DNA from: Saprospiraceae bacterium
Lineage (GTDB): Bacteria; Bacteroidota; Bacteroidia; Chitinophagales; Saprospiraceae
Length of the DNA: 22,952 nucleotides
Assembly (NCBI GenBank): GCA_016717145.1
Contig: JADKGD010000003.1
Coordinates: forward strand, 1-22,952
Direction: 5' to 3'
In this document: positions 8,956-18,447 of the stretch, piece by piece
How positions within the stretch are numbered: the stretch's first letter is position 1
Layout of the letters: every line of letters begins with the position of its first letter
Made by a program: the position numbers and the translations under genes
Notes under the pieces: model-generated
What the model was told of the DNA's origin: nothing
Seen by the model: the letters and a program-made list of their open reading frames with translations, nothing else
The model's database searches: none

Positions 8956-10032
8956 TCAATCCAATACAAGGTTTCCAATATACGATTCTTCAAGGACAAC
9001 TTTTTCGATAACATTTTTTTCTTTGTTGATTCCCCACTTAATCAGTTTGATATATGCTTTGTCTATTTCAATGCCTGTGATATCGCCGTCTTTGAAAATA
9101 CAGCAACCGGTATTGAAGATAATAGGAAGGGGTTTGGGTGCCCTACAAACCCCATTTTCTGCCATCTTCTTTTTTATGACAGCCACGTATTCGTTTATTT
9201 TTTCAATAATTGCCTGTACTCCATAAAATACTGGATTCAATTTTAAAGTGCTTATGGATATCTTATTTGTTTCAGCGACCTGTTTTAAATTAGACACTTC
9301 AACCTGTAGCTTTTTTTCGTAGGAATCTACTACAGTACTTCCACCCCAAAGTGGTCTATGCGTATGCCCAAATATTAATATCAGGTTTTTTTGTTTTGAT
9401 GTCCAGTTGTAAAAGGCATTTTCATCTTTTTCTATGTCACAATAACTTTCATAATTTACAGTCCGGTTTTTGTTGACCACATCATTCAACCACCATCTGT
9501 AAAGTGGTAAGCCGATATATTCAAATAAATTAGTAACAATAGGTAAATAACCCTGATGACCATGTGTCAGCAGTATATCCGGAAGATGGCCGTATTGCAA
9601 AAGTATTCCTTCATATACCGTTAACCCTGGAAAGTACTTATGCAAATGTTCATTTACTGTATTTTGATTTTCATATTGACTGTCATGATTGCCAAAAACT
9701 CTAAAGTATCTGTTCTTTTTATGAAATTCAGCTTCTTTATTGAGATGAATGGTATTCTTTTCAAGCACATTTTTAATACTCCAATTTTCTTTTAGTTCTT
9801 CTATATCTCCAAGATGAATTAATACAAAATCATTCTCAATATAATGGGACAAGGCTTTAAAATAAGATGCTTGATTTAAATTGGAAAAGTCATCAGCCTT
9901 ATCCCATAAACCGCGATGTAAATCAGAGAAAATAATAAATTTTGCATCATGACCAATATTCAATTTTATTAGTTTTTTTTGCTCTTTATCACTAAGGAGT
10001 TGATTCATTCTGTTTTCCAATCTAGTGGCCAT
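8956..10032 (-). CDS. calcineurin-like metallophosphoesterase
   Basis: This is an intact frame of 358 residues with every dimetal motif in order: SDLHRG (Asp37, His39), GDIEE (Asp76), GNHD (115-117), THGHQG (157-161) and GHTHR (222-226). It should hydrolyse a phosphomonoester or phosphodiester, and the spacing resembles UDP-2,3-diacylglucosamine hydrolase-like and general calcineurin-like enzymes. There is no signal peptide or membrane segment, so it is probably cytoplasmic. The insertion between GHQG and GHTH contains an aromatic stretch (LFEYIGLPLYRWWLNDV) that could touch a membrane. It lies 72 bases after the GMC oxidoreductase and 101 bases before the patatin, all on one strand. The substrate is not readable from sequence. 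Confidence 0.9.
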   Translation of the reverse strand: MATRLENRMNQLLSDKEQKKLIKLNIGHDAKFIIFSDLHRGLWDKADDFSNLNQASYFKALSHYIENDFVLIHLGDIEELKENWSIKNVLEKNTIHLNKEAEFHKKNRYFRVFGNHDSQYENQNTVNEHLHKYFPGLTVYEGILLQYGHLPDILLTHGHQGYLPIVTNLFEYIGLPLYRWWLNDVVNKNRTVNYESYCDIEKDENAFYNWTSKQKNLILIFGHTHRPLWGGSTVVDSYEKKLQVEVSNLKQVAETNKISISTLKLNPVFYGVQAIIEKINEYVAVIKKKMAENGVCRAPKPLPIIFNTGCCIFKDGDITGIEIDKAYIKLIKWGINKEKNVIEKVVLEESYIGNLVLD

Positions 10033-10104
10033 ATTTGTTATATTAAATTAGTTCTTATTAATAATTAATTTTGTCCCTATCTAAATTTTATTAAATCAAT
10101 AAAT

Positions 10105-11547
10105 TTAAACACTTACAAACGTTGCGGCATATTTTGACATTGCCATTGCAGTCGCCTGGCAGTTTGCCCAGAGATTGCTCGGCCAAACGCTTGTATCTGC
10201 AACAAAAAGATTTTTCAATCCGTGTACTTCAAATTGACTATTTACTGCGCCTTTTGATGGATCATCACTCATTCTGTTGCCTCCCTGTGGATGTGCTGAG
10301 CCTAGTGTAATGTCATCATTTTTTTGAATAAACTTGTCTATATTTGTCATTTCTCCATGATTTCCAATACTTATTTTTTTGAAAGAGGCTGGCAAAACCT
10401 GTTCAGCACCTGCCTCAAGAAATATACCTGTTAATGTTTGAATACCCCGCTTAATATTTACCAAATTATTTTTTGAAAATTTAAAATTTATGACTGGTCT
10501 TTCTTTTTTATCCAATGTAATGGTTCCTGTAGGGTCAGATGCTGTCATTACGCCAGCCTGAATCATATGTGTATACTTCATCATTAAATCATGATGCTCT
10601 TTGTACCACGCACCAATATTTAGCGAAAATACACCTGGAGGAGAATGGAATGTTTCGATGAGATAATCTTTGTGTGCGTGAGCTATACAACTTAAACCAA
10701 TTTTATCATATGAATGAACTGGTCTAGGCATGATTGCGTTGACAAGCACGCCTCCTAAAAGATGAAGACCTTTTCCAACATTACCTGTAGGGTTGATATT
10801 GCTTTTAAGTAAAACTTCTGTACTTCCTATTGCACCTGCACATAAGACAACTTTATCACTTGCAATGAGGTGTGGTATTCCGCGTCTCATAAACGAAACA
10901 CCATTGGCTTTTCCATTTTTATTTGTGACGACGCAAGTAGTAACCTCGTCCAGTACCGTTGCCCCTTTTGCCTCTGCCCAAGGTATAAATGTGACCAGCA
11001 TGGATGTCTTACGATTGTATTTACACCCATAATTGCACCAACCACAACCAAGACATGATTCTCTGTTGTGGGTAAGAAATTCTGCCGGAATATTAAGTCT
11101 CTGACAGGCATCCAAAAAGATTTGTGATCCCGCATTTGCAATATTTGGATCAATTTTTTTGACCTTTAGTTTTTGTTCTAAAAAGGAATAATTGTTTATC
11201 AATGTTTGTTGGGGAATATTTGCTCCAAATGCTTTCCATTCCGGCAGGATCTTATTGAGATCTGCTCTAAGCCAAATCGCATTGTTGATCACTGTACTAC
11301 CTCCTACAGTTTGACCTTGGGCGATGGTCACGTCATTGTCTTTTGTGGTCTGCAGTCCGCTCATTTTATATAATTTTGCGTACATTTCCATTTCATTATG
11401 TTCAAAATCGACATTTGGCAAATATCTTTTCCCTTTTTCAAGTACCAATACGGACATTCCCTTTGAGGCCAGTTCATAGGCCATTACGGCACCGGATGCA
11501 CCGGATCCAATGACTATAGTATCATATTTTGATAATAAGTTCGGCAT
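10105..11547 (-). CDS. GMC-family FAD-dependent oxidoreductase
   Basis: The intact frame encodes 480 residues. The Rossmann FAD motif GSGASG is at 14-19, followed by VLVLEKG, which contains the ribose-binding Glu. QGQTVGGSTVINNAIWLRA (77-95) matches the GMC signature. The C-terminal catalytic region has SAHPQGGNRMS with the active His and WPSNLWANCQATAMAMS with the partner Asn. A cysteine cluster, C165-x2-C168-x2-C171-x3-C175, sits in the middle. GMC enzymes of this subtype oxidise hydrophobic or long-chain alcohols and sterols; no signal peptide is seen. The start is 5 bases after the stop of the gluconate-dehydrogenase-like subunit, a tight coupling that suggests a complex. The exact substrate is unknown. 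Confidence 0.92.
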   Translation of the reverse strand: MPNLLSKYDTIVIGSGASGAVMAYELASKGMSVLVLEKGKRYLPNVDFEHNEMEMYAKLYKMSGLQTTKDNDVTIAQGQTVGGSTVINNAIWLRADLNKILPEWKAFGANIPQQTLINNYSFLEQKLKVKKIDPNIANAGSQIFLDACQRLNIPAEFLTHNRESCLGCGWCNYGCKYNRKTSMLVTFIPWAEAKGATVLDEVTTCVVTNKNGKANGVSFMRRGIPHLIASDKVVLCAGAIGSTEVLLKSNINPTGNVGKGLHLLGGVLVNAIMPRPVHSYDKIGLSCIAHAHKDYLIETFHSPPGVFSLNIGAWYKEHHDLMMKYTHMIQAGVMTASDPTGTITLDKKERPVINFKFSKNNLVNIKRGIQTLTGIFLEAGAEQVLPASFKKISIGNHGEMTNIDKFIQKNDDITLGSAHPQGGNRMSDDPSKGAVNSQFEVHGLKNLFVADTSVWPSNLWANCQATAMAMSKYAATFVSV

Positions 11548-11552
11548 AATAT

Positions 11553-12008
11553 TTAATTATCGAGGTGAATTAATGGTTGTGTATCCAGCAATATGGATCT
11601 TGGTCTATCTTCAAAAGCAATAAAACCAACTTGTTTCATACCTTGCGGGCTGCCATAATATGACACACAAGACATAACCTTTAAAGCCCTCGCCAGGTCC
11701 CTGAATTGATTCATCAACAAACCATCATTATTAATGAGCTTATTCATAATTTTTTTTCGATCTGACTTATTAAGATTACTGAATTTTTCGAATATTAAAA
11801 AAAGTGGCGGCACCACGTTTTCTAATTGATTAAAAACTTTGGGAATCATGTCCAATGCCGGAGAATTGGATTCGGCCAGCATAGCATCTATCAACTTTCC
11901 CGATTCCTCAGCACTGATAGCATCATTTCCCCCTGTATCTATGAGCACTTCTATCGCCTTTACTAATGTTGTAAACTGTTTTTCAGTAAAAAATTTTAAT
12001 TGGCCCAT
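11553..12008 (-). CDS. gluconate 2-dehydrogenase subunit 3-like protein
   Basis: The product has 151 residues and is mostly helical. It starts FFTEKQFTTLVKAIEVLIDT and ends with SYYGSPQGMKQVGFIAFEDRPR, a pattern that recurs in small subunits paired with GMC flavoproteins and in the N-terminal domain of long-chain alcohol oxidases. In the known gluconate dehydrogenases, subunit 3 is needed for assembly or export of the flavoprotein. No twin-arginine signal is present here. The gene lies between the FAD-linked oxidase (21 bases upstream) and the GMC enzyme (5 bases downstream) and is probably a partner of the latter. Assignment is by length, C-terminal pattern and context. Confidence 0.7.
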   Translation of the reverse strand: MGQLKFFTEKQFTTLVKAIEVLIDTGGNDAISAEESGKLIDAMLAESNSPALDMIPKVFNQLENVVPPLFLIFEKFSNLNKSDRKKIMNKLINNDGLLMNQFRDLARALKVMSCVSYYGSPQGMKQVGFIAFEDRPRSILLDTQPLIHLDN

Positions 12009-12029
12009 AAACTATTGATTTATTCAATT

Positions 12030-13478
12030 TTAATTTGATAGTCCGGTGGAATTGGAAAAAGGATTATTAAATACACCGGTTGAATTCAAAACATTGCTTA
12101 CTTCTTTCCATTGATCAAGTGCAGGATACATGGCTTTCACACTGTTTGCACTTAGATAGTTGTATTGACCCCAGTGCATTCTGCTTTTCAAAGCATACAT
12201 AGCCTTTTCTATAGCACTGTACATTTCTTTCGCACCGAAAGTATCTTTGGCCATTATAATCTCTGCCATACAGGTATCCTGGCCATACATAGGAGATAAA
12301 AATCCATTTGATGATGCAACAAACCTCAAAGCGAGTGGAGCAGAATGGTAGAGTTTTTTTTCAATTTTGTTTTTTTCAATGACCTCCAACATTTCATCTA
12401 TATTTTTAATGTAATTATTATCTTTCATATTAAAACCTATTTCAGATGAATATGAAGGAATATAGTTTGCATCCCCAATATGGAATACTTTAAAACTTTT
12501 GTTTATAAAAACGTCCCCTGCAAGACTTTTTAAAGTACTATCGATAAGCTCATCAGAACTGGATTTAAACAGATTAAAAATAAAATTTAAAATGCCTTTT
12601 CTATTTATTCTGGCCAATAATTCTACAAATGGTTTTCTTCTCTTTTCTTCAATTTTTTTCAGATCCATTTGGTTTGTATACGTTTCTGACGGTTATCACA
12701 CAAAGGTGATCCCCATCCTTTCCGGGATGAGGATTGATCATAAGTTCGTAGTGAAAATTGTTTTTAAACACATCTCCTTTTATCAGATTTATTTTTTCAG
12801 ACTTCCAGGATGCCAATGAGCGTTCTTCTTTTAAATAAAATGCCTCCGTGACTTCAATAATAACCGAATAAATAATGCCAAGACATCCCAAACCCACAGA
12901 GACGGCATTATAATATTTGTCATCCTGAATCAATATAAAATCAGGTGCAGACTTTCAAATTTTGCCCGATTTGTAATACCTTTGGTTTTTTCAATTCTAT
13001 ATAATTTTCCTCCCGATCCAACCAGGTCATAGCTTAAAATCATTTCATAAAGTGGACCTTTGCCAATAGCACCTCCATGTGTTGATGTCTGGCAAACGCC
13101 TGCAATGGTTTGCCCATCAAATCCTCCCAACCAAGAGATAGCCAATCCTTCTGCATCCAACATAGTATTTAAAGCGCGAATGGTTGTTCCGGATTTGACC
13201 CTGACCAATTTTTTTAATTTTGCCTCAGCATGTAACAAATTAATTTCAAGATCAAGCCTGCCTGTTAAAGCATCAGGTAGTACCATTCTCCCATACGTTG
13301 GACAAATAGCTGACCAACTATGACGTGAGCCGCAAGCTTTAACATTTGAATTTTTCTTTTCAGCAGTCTGAACTATGTTTATAAGATCAGAAAGATCCGA
13401 AGGCAAATATGTCACTTCAGGAGTGATGTTTTGCTCTTCGATATGGTTAGCCCATGGTCGGTGTAGAAAACTTTGCAT
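12030..13478 (-). pseudogene. FAD-linked oxidase (VAO/aldonolactone oxidase type), two frameshifts
   Basis: Three frames give one protein of about 482 residues. Segment one (12930-13478) has the FAD-binding PP-loop ACGSRHSWS, whose His53 matches the histidine flavinylated in L-gulonolactone oxidases, and LGGFDGQTIAGVCQTSTHGG (117-136). Segment two (12649-12933) has VGLGCLGIIYSVIIEVTEAF. Segment three (12030-12668) carries the substrate domain and RMHWGQYN, then WKEVSNVLNSTGVFNNPFS. One extra C near 12950 (LHPDFILIQDD) and one fewer A near 12675 (VRTYTNQMDLKK) restore the frame. Relatives oxidise aldonolactones, sugar alcohols or sterols. It heads a three-gene group with the subunit 3-like and GMC proteins. 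No signal peptide is seen. Confidence 0.85.
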
Positions 13479-13580
13479 AATGGAAAGCTTAGTTGGTCAT
13501 GAAAGAAAGTATGGCATAGTTTATTGTCATTAAGATTGTGCAATATGTTACCTAAAAAAGTAAAATACTTTAGGCATTAA

Positions 13581-13588
13581 CAAAAATA
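13581..13588 (-). promoter_or_regulatory. candidate -7 box for the flavoprotein operon
   Basis: Read on the minus strand this is TATTTTTG, a match to TAnnTTTG, 102 bases before the FAD-linked oxidase start and 47 bases after the thrC stop. A -33 TTTG at the right distance is not evident. An imperfect hairpin (13551-13573, CCT/AGG with AAAGTA/TACTTT) lies in the predicted leader. Confidence 0.3.
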
Positions 13589-13635
13589 TTATATTTTATC
13601 AATATAGTCTGGAAATAGTTAATAAAAAATTAGTT

Positions 13636-14925
13636 TTAAGCTTCCATCAAAAAAGCTTTAAAATCTTCAAAATCAGCTGACAATTTATGTGCAATTTTTT
13701 CTTTATCAGCCAACGAAGAAAGTGAAGCAGGCACTTCTATCTTAATTTTTAATGTTTGTTCGACGACATCAATAAACTTTGCCGGATGGGCAGTTTCGAG
13801 GAAGATGCCAAGCTCACTACTTTTTAGATTTTCTAATGATTTATAAGCAATGGCACCGTGTGGATCACAGACATAGTTATATTTCTGATAGGCTGATATC
13901 ATGGATTTTTTAGTGTCCTCATCATTTAAATAAAACCCCGAAACATCATGTCTGATTGCTTGCAAATTATCATCATAAAGATTGAGTATTCTGGTAAAGT
14001 TGCTTGGATTACCTACGTCCATTGCGTTGCTGATGGTTGAAATTGAGGGCTTCGGATCAAATATACCTGTTTGAAGATAATGAGGTACTATCTTATTGAT
14101 ATTGGTAGAAGCAATAAAATGTTTGACCGGCAAACCCATTTTTTTTGCCAACAAGCCGGCTGTCAGATTACCAAAATTACCACTAGGCACGCTAAACACC
14201 ACATCTTTATTATACTTCATTACTTGTTTATACGCTTCAAAAAAATAAAAGCTCTGTGGAATGAGTCTTGCAATATTTATACTATTTGCAGAACTGAGCC
14301 GATATTTTCTATTTAATTCATTGTCAAGAAATGCTTGCTTTACTAAAGCCTGACAATCGTCAAATGTCCCCATTACTTCAATTGCTTTAATATTTTTTCC
14401 AAGTGTCGTCAGTTGTTTTTCCTGTAGTTCGCTTACCTTACCACTCGGGTAAAGAATAATTACCTCAACACCGGGCGTTTTATAAAACCCTGCAGCTACT
14501 GCTCCTCCAGTGTCTCCTGAAGTAGCTACTAAGATCGTTATCGTTTTATTTTCGTCTTTAATAAAATATGACATTAACGAGGCCATAAACCGTGCACCAA
14601 AAGCCTTAAATGCCAGACTGGGGCCATGCCATAATTCCAGGGAAGCAATATGTTCATTTAACATAACTATCGGTGCAGGAAAATTAATCGCGCTGGTTAC
14701 GATGTCCCTCATATCGTGATGGGGGATATAGTCTCCTATCAAATTTTTGCTTACTTCAAAAGCGATTTCTTGAAAACTGAATGAATCAAGATGTTTTAAA
14801 AAGTCTTTATGGAGAAGTGGTATCGATATTGGCATATAAAGTCCTTTATCAGGAGCAAGTGACTGCATCACTGCCTCTTTAAGATAAACCTTTGCTGCTC
14901 TGTTATTGGTACTATATAGTTGCAT
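13636..14925 (-). CDS. thrC: threonine synthase
   Basis: The intact frame has 429 residues, the usual length. The PLP lysine is Lys107 in GPSLAFKAFG, and further family blocks are VATSGDTGGAVAAGF, PSGNFGNLTAGLLAKKMGLP (the phosphate-binding loop) and CDPHGAIAYKSLE. The N-terminus (MQLYSTNN...MQSLAPDKGLYMP) is typical. It converts O-phosphohomoserine to threonine, the last step of the pathway. It starts 9 bases after the thrB stop, completing a thrA-thrB-thrC operon. No strong intrinsic terminator follows, only an imperfect hairpin near 13551-13573. Confidence 0.97.
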   Translation of the reverse strand: MQLYSTNNRAAKVYLKEAVMQSLAPDKGLYMPISIPLLHKDFLKHLDSFSFQEIAFEVSKNLIGDYIPHHDMRDIVTSAINFPAPIVMLNEHIASLELWHGPSLAFKAFGARFMASLMSYFIKDENKTITILVATSGDTGGAVAAGFYKTPGVEVIILYPSGKVSELQEKQLTTLGKNIKAIEVMGTFDDCQALVKQAFLDNELNRKYRLSSANSINIARLIPQSFYFFEAYKQVMKYNKDVVFSVPSGNFGNLTAGLLAKKMGLPVKHFIASTNINKIVPHYLQTGIFDPKPSISTISNAMDVGNPSNFTRILNLYDDNLQAIRHDVSGFYLNDEDTKKSMISAYQKYNYVCDPHGAIAYKSLENLKSSELGIFLETAHPAKFIDVVEQTLKIKIEVPASLSSLADKEKIAHKLSADFEDFKAFLMEA

Positions 14926-14934
14926 ATGCTAAAA

Positions 14935-15870
14935 TTAAAATCGTATTGCGCCTTCTTGATTTATCTTTGAAAGGTAGGTATTAATATCCAGCCTTTTGTT
15001 CTTGTAAAGTTTTATAGCAGCCTCAATGACATATTCAGCCTTAATACTATTGTCACATAATGCAAACATGGAAGGTCCTGCACCACTTATGCTAAATCCG
15101 AGTGCACCAGCTGACATGGCCAATTCTTTCATCTCATAAAAGTGAGGTATCAGATGCGTTCGTTGTGGCTCTACAAGTACATCCTGTAATTATCTTGAAA
15201 TCAAACTATAATCTGATGTATACATACCTGCTATAAATGCCCCAAGATTACCTTGCTGTTTAATTACATCCTTAAATTTGACTGCCGGTTTTAGAATATT
15301 GCGGGAATCACGTGTCAATACTTCTACATGTGGATATATGACCGCTACAAACAATCCTGAAGGAATATGCAGTTTTTTAATGTCAAGCGTCTCATTGTCT
15401 CTAATCAATATCATACCTCCTAAAAGCGACGGACCTACGTTGTCTGCGTGAAAAGCCCCATCGGCTATTTGTTCACCTTCAACTGCAAAACGCAACAAAT
15501 CATACTTTGTAAGTCCTGTCCTAAGAAATTCACTTACTGCAAATACACCACCTGCAGCGCTGGCAGCTGACGAACCCAGACCACTTCCGAAAGGCATTTT
15601 TTTATGTATTTCCATTTCTACAGGACGGTCGGTTTCTCCTATATGTTCCAGTAATCTATATGCAGCAAAACCAGCAGTATTCTTATGCACTTCATGTGGC
15701 AGCTTATTTCCTGCTCCTGTTATTTTATTGATAATTAGGCCGGGCGCACTTCCCTCTCTTATGATAATCTCATCCCCGGGTTGCTCTAATGCAAATCCAA
15801 GGATGTCAAAACCCACCGCCACATTTGCAACAGACGCAGGAGCAAATACTTTTAATCCTGGCCTTCCCAT
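14935..15870 (-). pseudogene. thrB: homoserine kinase interrupted by an in-frame TAA
   Basis: A GHMP kinase of about 311 residues is read in a single frame, with one TAA at 15190-15192. Before the stop (226 residues) are VFAPASVANVAVGFDILGFA at the N-terminus and the ATP loop PFGSGLGSSAASAAGG. After it come LQDVLVEPQRTHLIPHFYE and GFSISGAGPSMFALCD, the third GHMP motif. In the family the interrupted site usually reads R-S-L-Q-D, so a TCA-to-TAA change explains it. No indel is needed, unlike elsewhere in the window. The start is taken at ATG 15868-15870 (MGRPGLKVF); the frame is open to 15978, but those 36 residues are not family-like and precede the conserved N-terminus. A product ending at the TAA would lack motif 3 and should be inactive. 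It sits 79 bases after thrA and 9 before thrC. Confidence 0.93.
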
Positions 15871-15949
15871 TGTATTTTTCTTATTATAAAGCTCATAGAT
15901 ACCAATTTGATTCTTACTTGAAGATGTTAAAAAACGTGAATAAATTATT

Positions 15950-18403
15950 CTAATTGCCTGCACTAATGATTTCAGCAAAAATACCTGCAGCCGTTACTTC
16001 AGCACCTGCGCCAGGACCTCTTATCACTAATGGTCGCTGTTTGTACCTTTGTGTAGTAAATACGATCATATTATCACTGCCGCCAAGATTAAAAAATGGG
16101 CTATCTTGTTTCACAATTTCTATACCACAGGATACATTGCCATTTTCACTTTTGGCTATGAAACGCAATACACCATTTTCAGCCTTTGCTTTCTTAAGAA
16201 GATCTGTAAAATACTCATCTTCCAGCTTCAAAACTTCAAAAAATGTTTCAACATCTTTAGCTTTCAAACAATTCTCAGGCAATATTGGATTTATGACAAC
16301 GTCTGTTGTCTCTACTCTATAGCCGGATTCACGGGCCAGTATGGTAATCTTTCTGGCTACATCAGCTCCTGACAAATCGTCTCTTGGATCGGGTTCAGTA
16401 TATCCAAGGACTTTTGCCTCATTAACTAAGCTACTAAATGATTTGCTTCCGTCAAAATTATTGAAAATGAACGAAACCGATCCTGAAAGTACTGCTTCTA
16501 TTCTGATAATATGGTCTCCACTATGAATCAGATTCCTTAAAGTAGAAATGACCGGTAATCCCGCACCTACATTTGTTTCAAAAAGAAACTGAACATTGTT
16601 TTCTTTGGCCAGTTGTTTTAAATGGTTATACTGGTTATAAGCTGATGAAGCAGCCACTTTATTAGGTGTTGCAACCGAAATACTAGCCTTGAATATTTGT
16701 TCATAAAGTTCAGGAATCTTGTTGTCTGAGGTATTGTCAATAAATATGGAATTGCTAAGATTCATTTCTATCATTTTGCTTACAAATGATTGACTATCTG
16801 ACATATCTGAACTGCTGAGTAGTATTTCCTTCCATTTCAAAATGTCAATTCCATCTTCAGCAAAAATCATTTTTTTTGTATTCGCCAATCCGGATATAGT
16901 GATTTCAAGTCCGTTTTGAATTTTTAGATTTTCTCTTTGTTCTTCGATTTGTTTTAAAAGAGTGCTGCCAATCAAACCAACACCAATCATAAAAACATGA
17001 ATTCGTTTTGTATCTGACAGGAAAAAAGAATCATGAATGACGTTAAGTGCTTTTGATTCGTCTTGCTTCATGATCACAAAAGAAATATTCAATTCCGAGC
17101 TACCCTGTGCTATTGCTATGACATTGATTCCATTTTTTCCTAAGCCCTCAAAAAGACGTCCGGCCACACCAGGTACATTTTTCATTTGTTCGCCAACAAT
17201 AGCAACAACACAAAGACCTGATTGCGCTTTGATAGGTTCGATCAGCCCATCTTCAATTTCTTTAGCAAATTTTTCAGAAATTACTTCGATGGCTTGATTT
17301 GTTTCTTTCTCACTGATGGCAATGCTGATAGAATGTTCTGATGAAGCCTGTGTAATTAGAATCTCATTTATTTTTTCTTTCCCCAAAGCTGAGAAAAGCC
17401 TTGCTGAAACACCGGGTACTCCCATCATACCACTTCCTTGCAATCTGATTAATGCCAAGCCAGTCAACGAACTAATACCTTTGATGGTTGATTTAAAACC
17501 GGGATCATGTTCCTTATGTATGAGCGTTCCTGTAAAAGTGGGGTTAAAGGTATTTCTGATATAAATTGGAATACCTTTTTTAAGTGCCGGCTGAATCGTT
17601 GGTGGGTATATAACTTTAGCTCCAAAATGTGACATTTCCATTGCCTCAGAATAACTAAGTCTTGGAATGGTAAATGCTTTTTTCACTTTCCTTGGATCAC
17701 AGGTTAGTACCCCATCTACATCTGTCCATATTTCTAAAACTTCAGCATTCAATGCTCCGGCCAGGATGGCCGCCGTATAATCAGAACCACCGCGCCCAAG
17801 TGTTGTGGTTAATCCACCAGTATCAGAACCTATAAAACCTGTAACAATATGTACCTGATCCGGATTATCATTATAATATTCCTGAATAGTCGAATCTGTC
17901 AATTTGAAATTTACTTTAGCAGACCCAAAATCTTTATTCGTCTTAATTATTTTTCTCGCATCTAAATAGTGAGCATCAATACCGTGCTCTTTCATTGCAG
18001 CAGCAATAATGTAATTTGCATTTCTCTCCCCAAAACTTAATACATAATCCATAGTTCTGGGAGAAACTTCCCGCACTAAAAAGATTCCTTTAAGTAAATC
18101 TCTTAAAGTATCATGGTTGTCATCCAGACCAATACTTATGTCCTCATAAGCACCATCCGAAAGGAGTTCTTTGGCAGCAGCTGCATGCCTGTCTTTAAAC
18201 TGATGAAATAATGCAATATACTTGTCTTTGCCCTGACTGGCTAGTTCACTCATCTCAATAAGCATATCTGTAATTCCCCCAAAAGCAGAAAAAACTATTG
18301 TAATCTTTTCCCCGGCATCTATTCGTGGTTTTACTATCTCAACGACATTACTGATCCTATCTGCACTTGCAACAGAAGATCCTCCAAATTTTAAAACGTT
18401 CAT
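15950..18403 (-). CDS. thrA: bifunctional aspartokinase / homoserine dehydrogenase I
   Basis: This intact 817-residue protein matches the fused ThrA length. The aspartokinase half starts KFGGSSVAS (residues 5-13) and includes FGERNANYI and TGFIGSDTGGLTTTLGRGGS. Two ACT regulatory modules follow (LIRLQGSGMMGVPGVSARLF and VAIVGEQMKNVPGVAGRLF, about 315-460). They normally bind threonine for feedback inhibition. The homoserine dehydrogenase half has the dinucleotide motif GVGLIGSTLL, then FETNVGAGLPVISTL and EPDPRDDLSGADVARKI with the catalytic Asp and Lys. It performs the first and third steps of the aspartate pathway. As the largest gene in the window with no frame break, it is a useful control for sequence quality. 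Confidence 0.98.
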   Translation of the reverse strand: MNVLKFGGSSVASADRISNVVEIVKPRIDAGEKITIVFSAFGGITDMLIEMSELASQGKDKYIALFHQFKDRHAAAAKELLSDGAYEDISIGLDDNHDTLRDLLKGIFLVREVSPRTMDYVLSFGERNANYIIAAAMKEHGIDAHYLDARKIIKTNKDFGSAKVNFKLTDSTIQEYYNDNPDQVHIVTGFIGSDTGGLTTTLGRGGSDYTAAILAGALNAEVLEIWTDVDGVLTCDPRKVKKAFTIPRLSYSEAMEMSHFGAKVIYPPTIQPALKKGIPIYIRNTFNPTFTGTLIHKEHDPGFKSTIKGISSLTGLALIRLQGSGMMGVPGVSARLFSALGKEKINEILITQASSEHSISIAISEKETNQAIEVISEKFAKEIEDGLIEPIKAQSGLCVVAIVGEQMKNVPGVAGRLFEGLGKNGINVIAIAQGSSELNISFVIMKQDESKALNVIHDSFFLSDTKRIHVFMIGVGLIGSTLLKQIEEQRENLKIQNGLEITISGLANTKKMIFAEDGIDILKWKEILLSSSDMSDSQSFVSKMIEMNLSNSIFIDNTSDNKIPELYEQIFKASISVATPNKVAASSAYNQYNHLKQLAKENNVQFLFETNVGAGLPVISTLRNLIHSGDHIIRIEAVLSGSVSFIFNNFDGSKSFSSLVNEAKVLGYTEPDPRDDLSGADVARKITILARESGYRVETTDVVINPILPENCLKAKDVETFFEVLKLEDEYFTDLLKKAKAENGVLRFIAKSENGNVSCGIEIVKQDSPFFNLGGSDNMIVFTTQRYKQRPLVIRGPGAGAEVTAAGIFAEIISAGN

Positions 18404-18439
18404 CTAATTCTTATCAAACTAATACCCCAAATAAAGGTG

Positions 18440-18447
18440 CAAAATTA
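18440..18447 (-). promoter_or_regulatory. candidate -7 box of the thr operon
   Basis: Read on the minus strand this is TAATTTTG, identical to the tRNA-Phe -7 box, 36 bases before the thrA ATG. No clear -33 TTTG is found at the expected spacing, and no leader peptide or attenuator hairpin is visible in 18404-18602. Confidence 0.45.

Noticed and set aside
10066..10073. TAATTTTG on the plus strand as an antisense promoter against the GMC gene
   Set aside because: The nearest TTTG is 28 bases upstream, too far for a -33 element, and no plus-strand gene follows. AT-rich intergenic sequence makes such a match likely by chance.
13551..13573. Hairpin as the terminator of the thr operon
   Set aside because: The stem needs a three-base bulge and is not followed by a clear T-run in the minus-strand transcript, so support is too weak for a terminator call.
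15190..15192. TAA reassigned as a sense codon, suggested by in-frame TAAs in thrB and near the start of the 22558 gene
   Set aside because: Several genes end naturally at TAA at the expected family length (for example the amylase), and thrA, thrC and the other long intact genes contain no internal TAA, so the standard code holds.
15871..15978. 36-residue N-terminal extension of homoserine kinase from an upstream ATG
   Set aside because: The extra residues are not typical of the family, whose N-terminus starts a few residues before VFAPASVANV. The ATG at 15868-15870 fits better.
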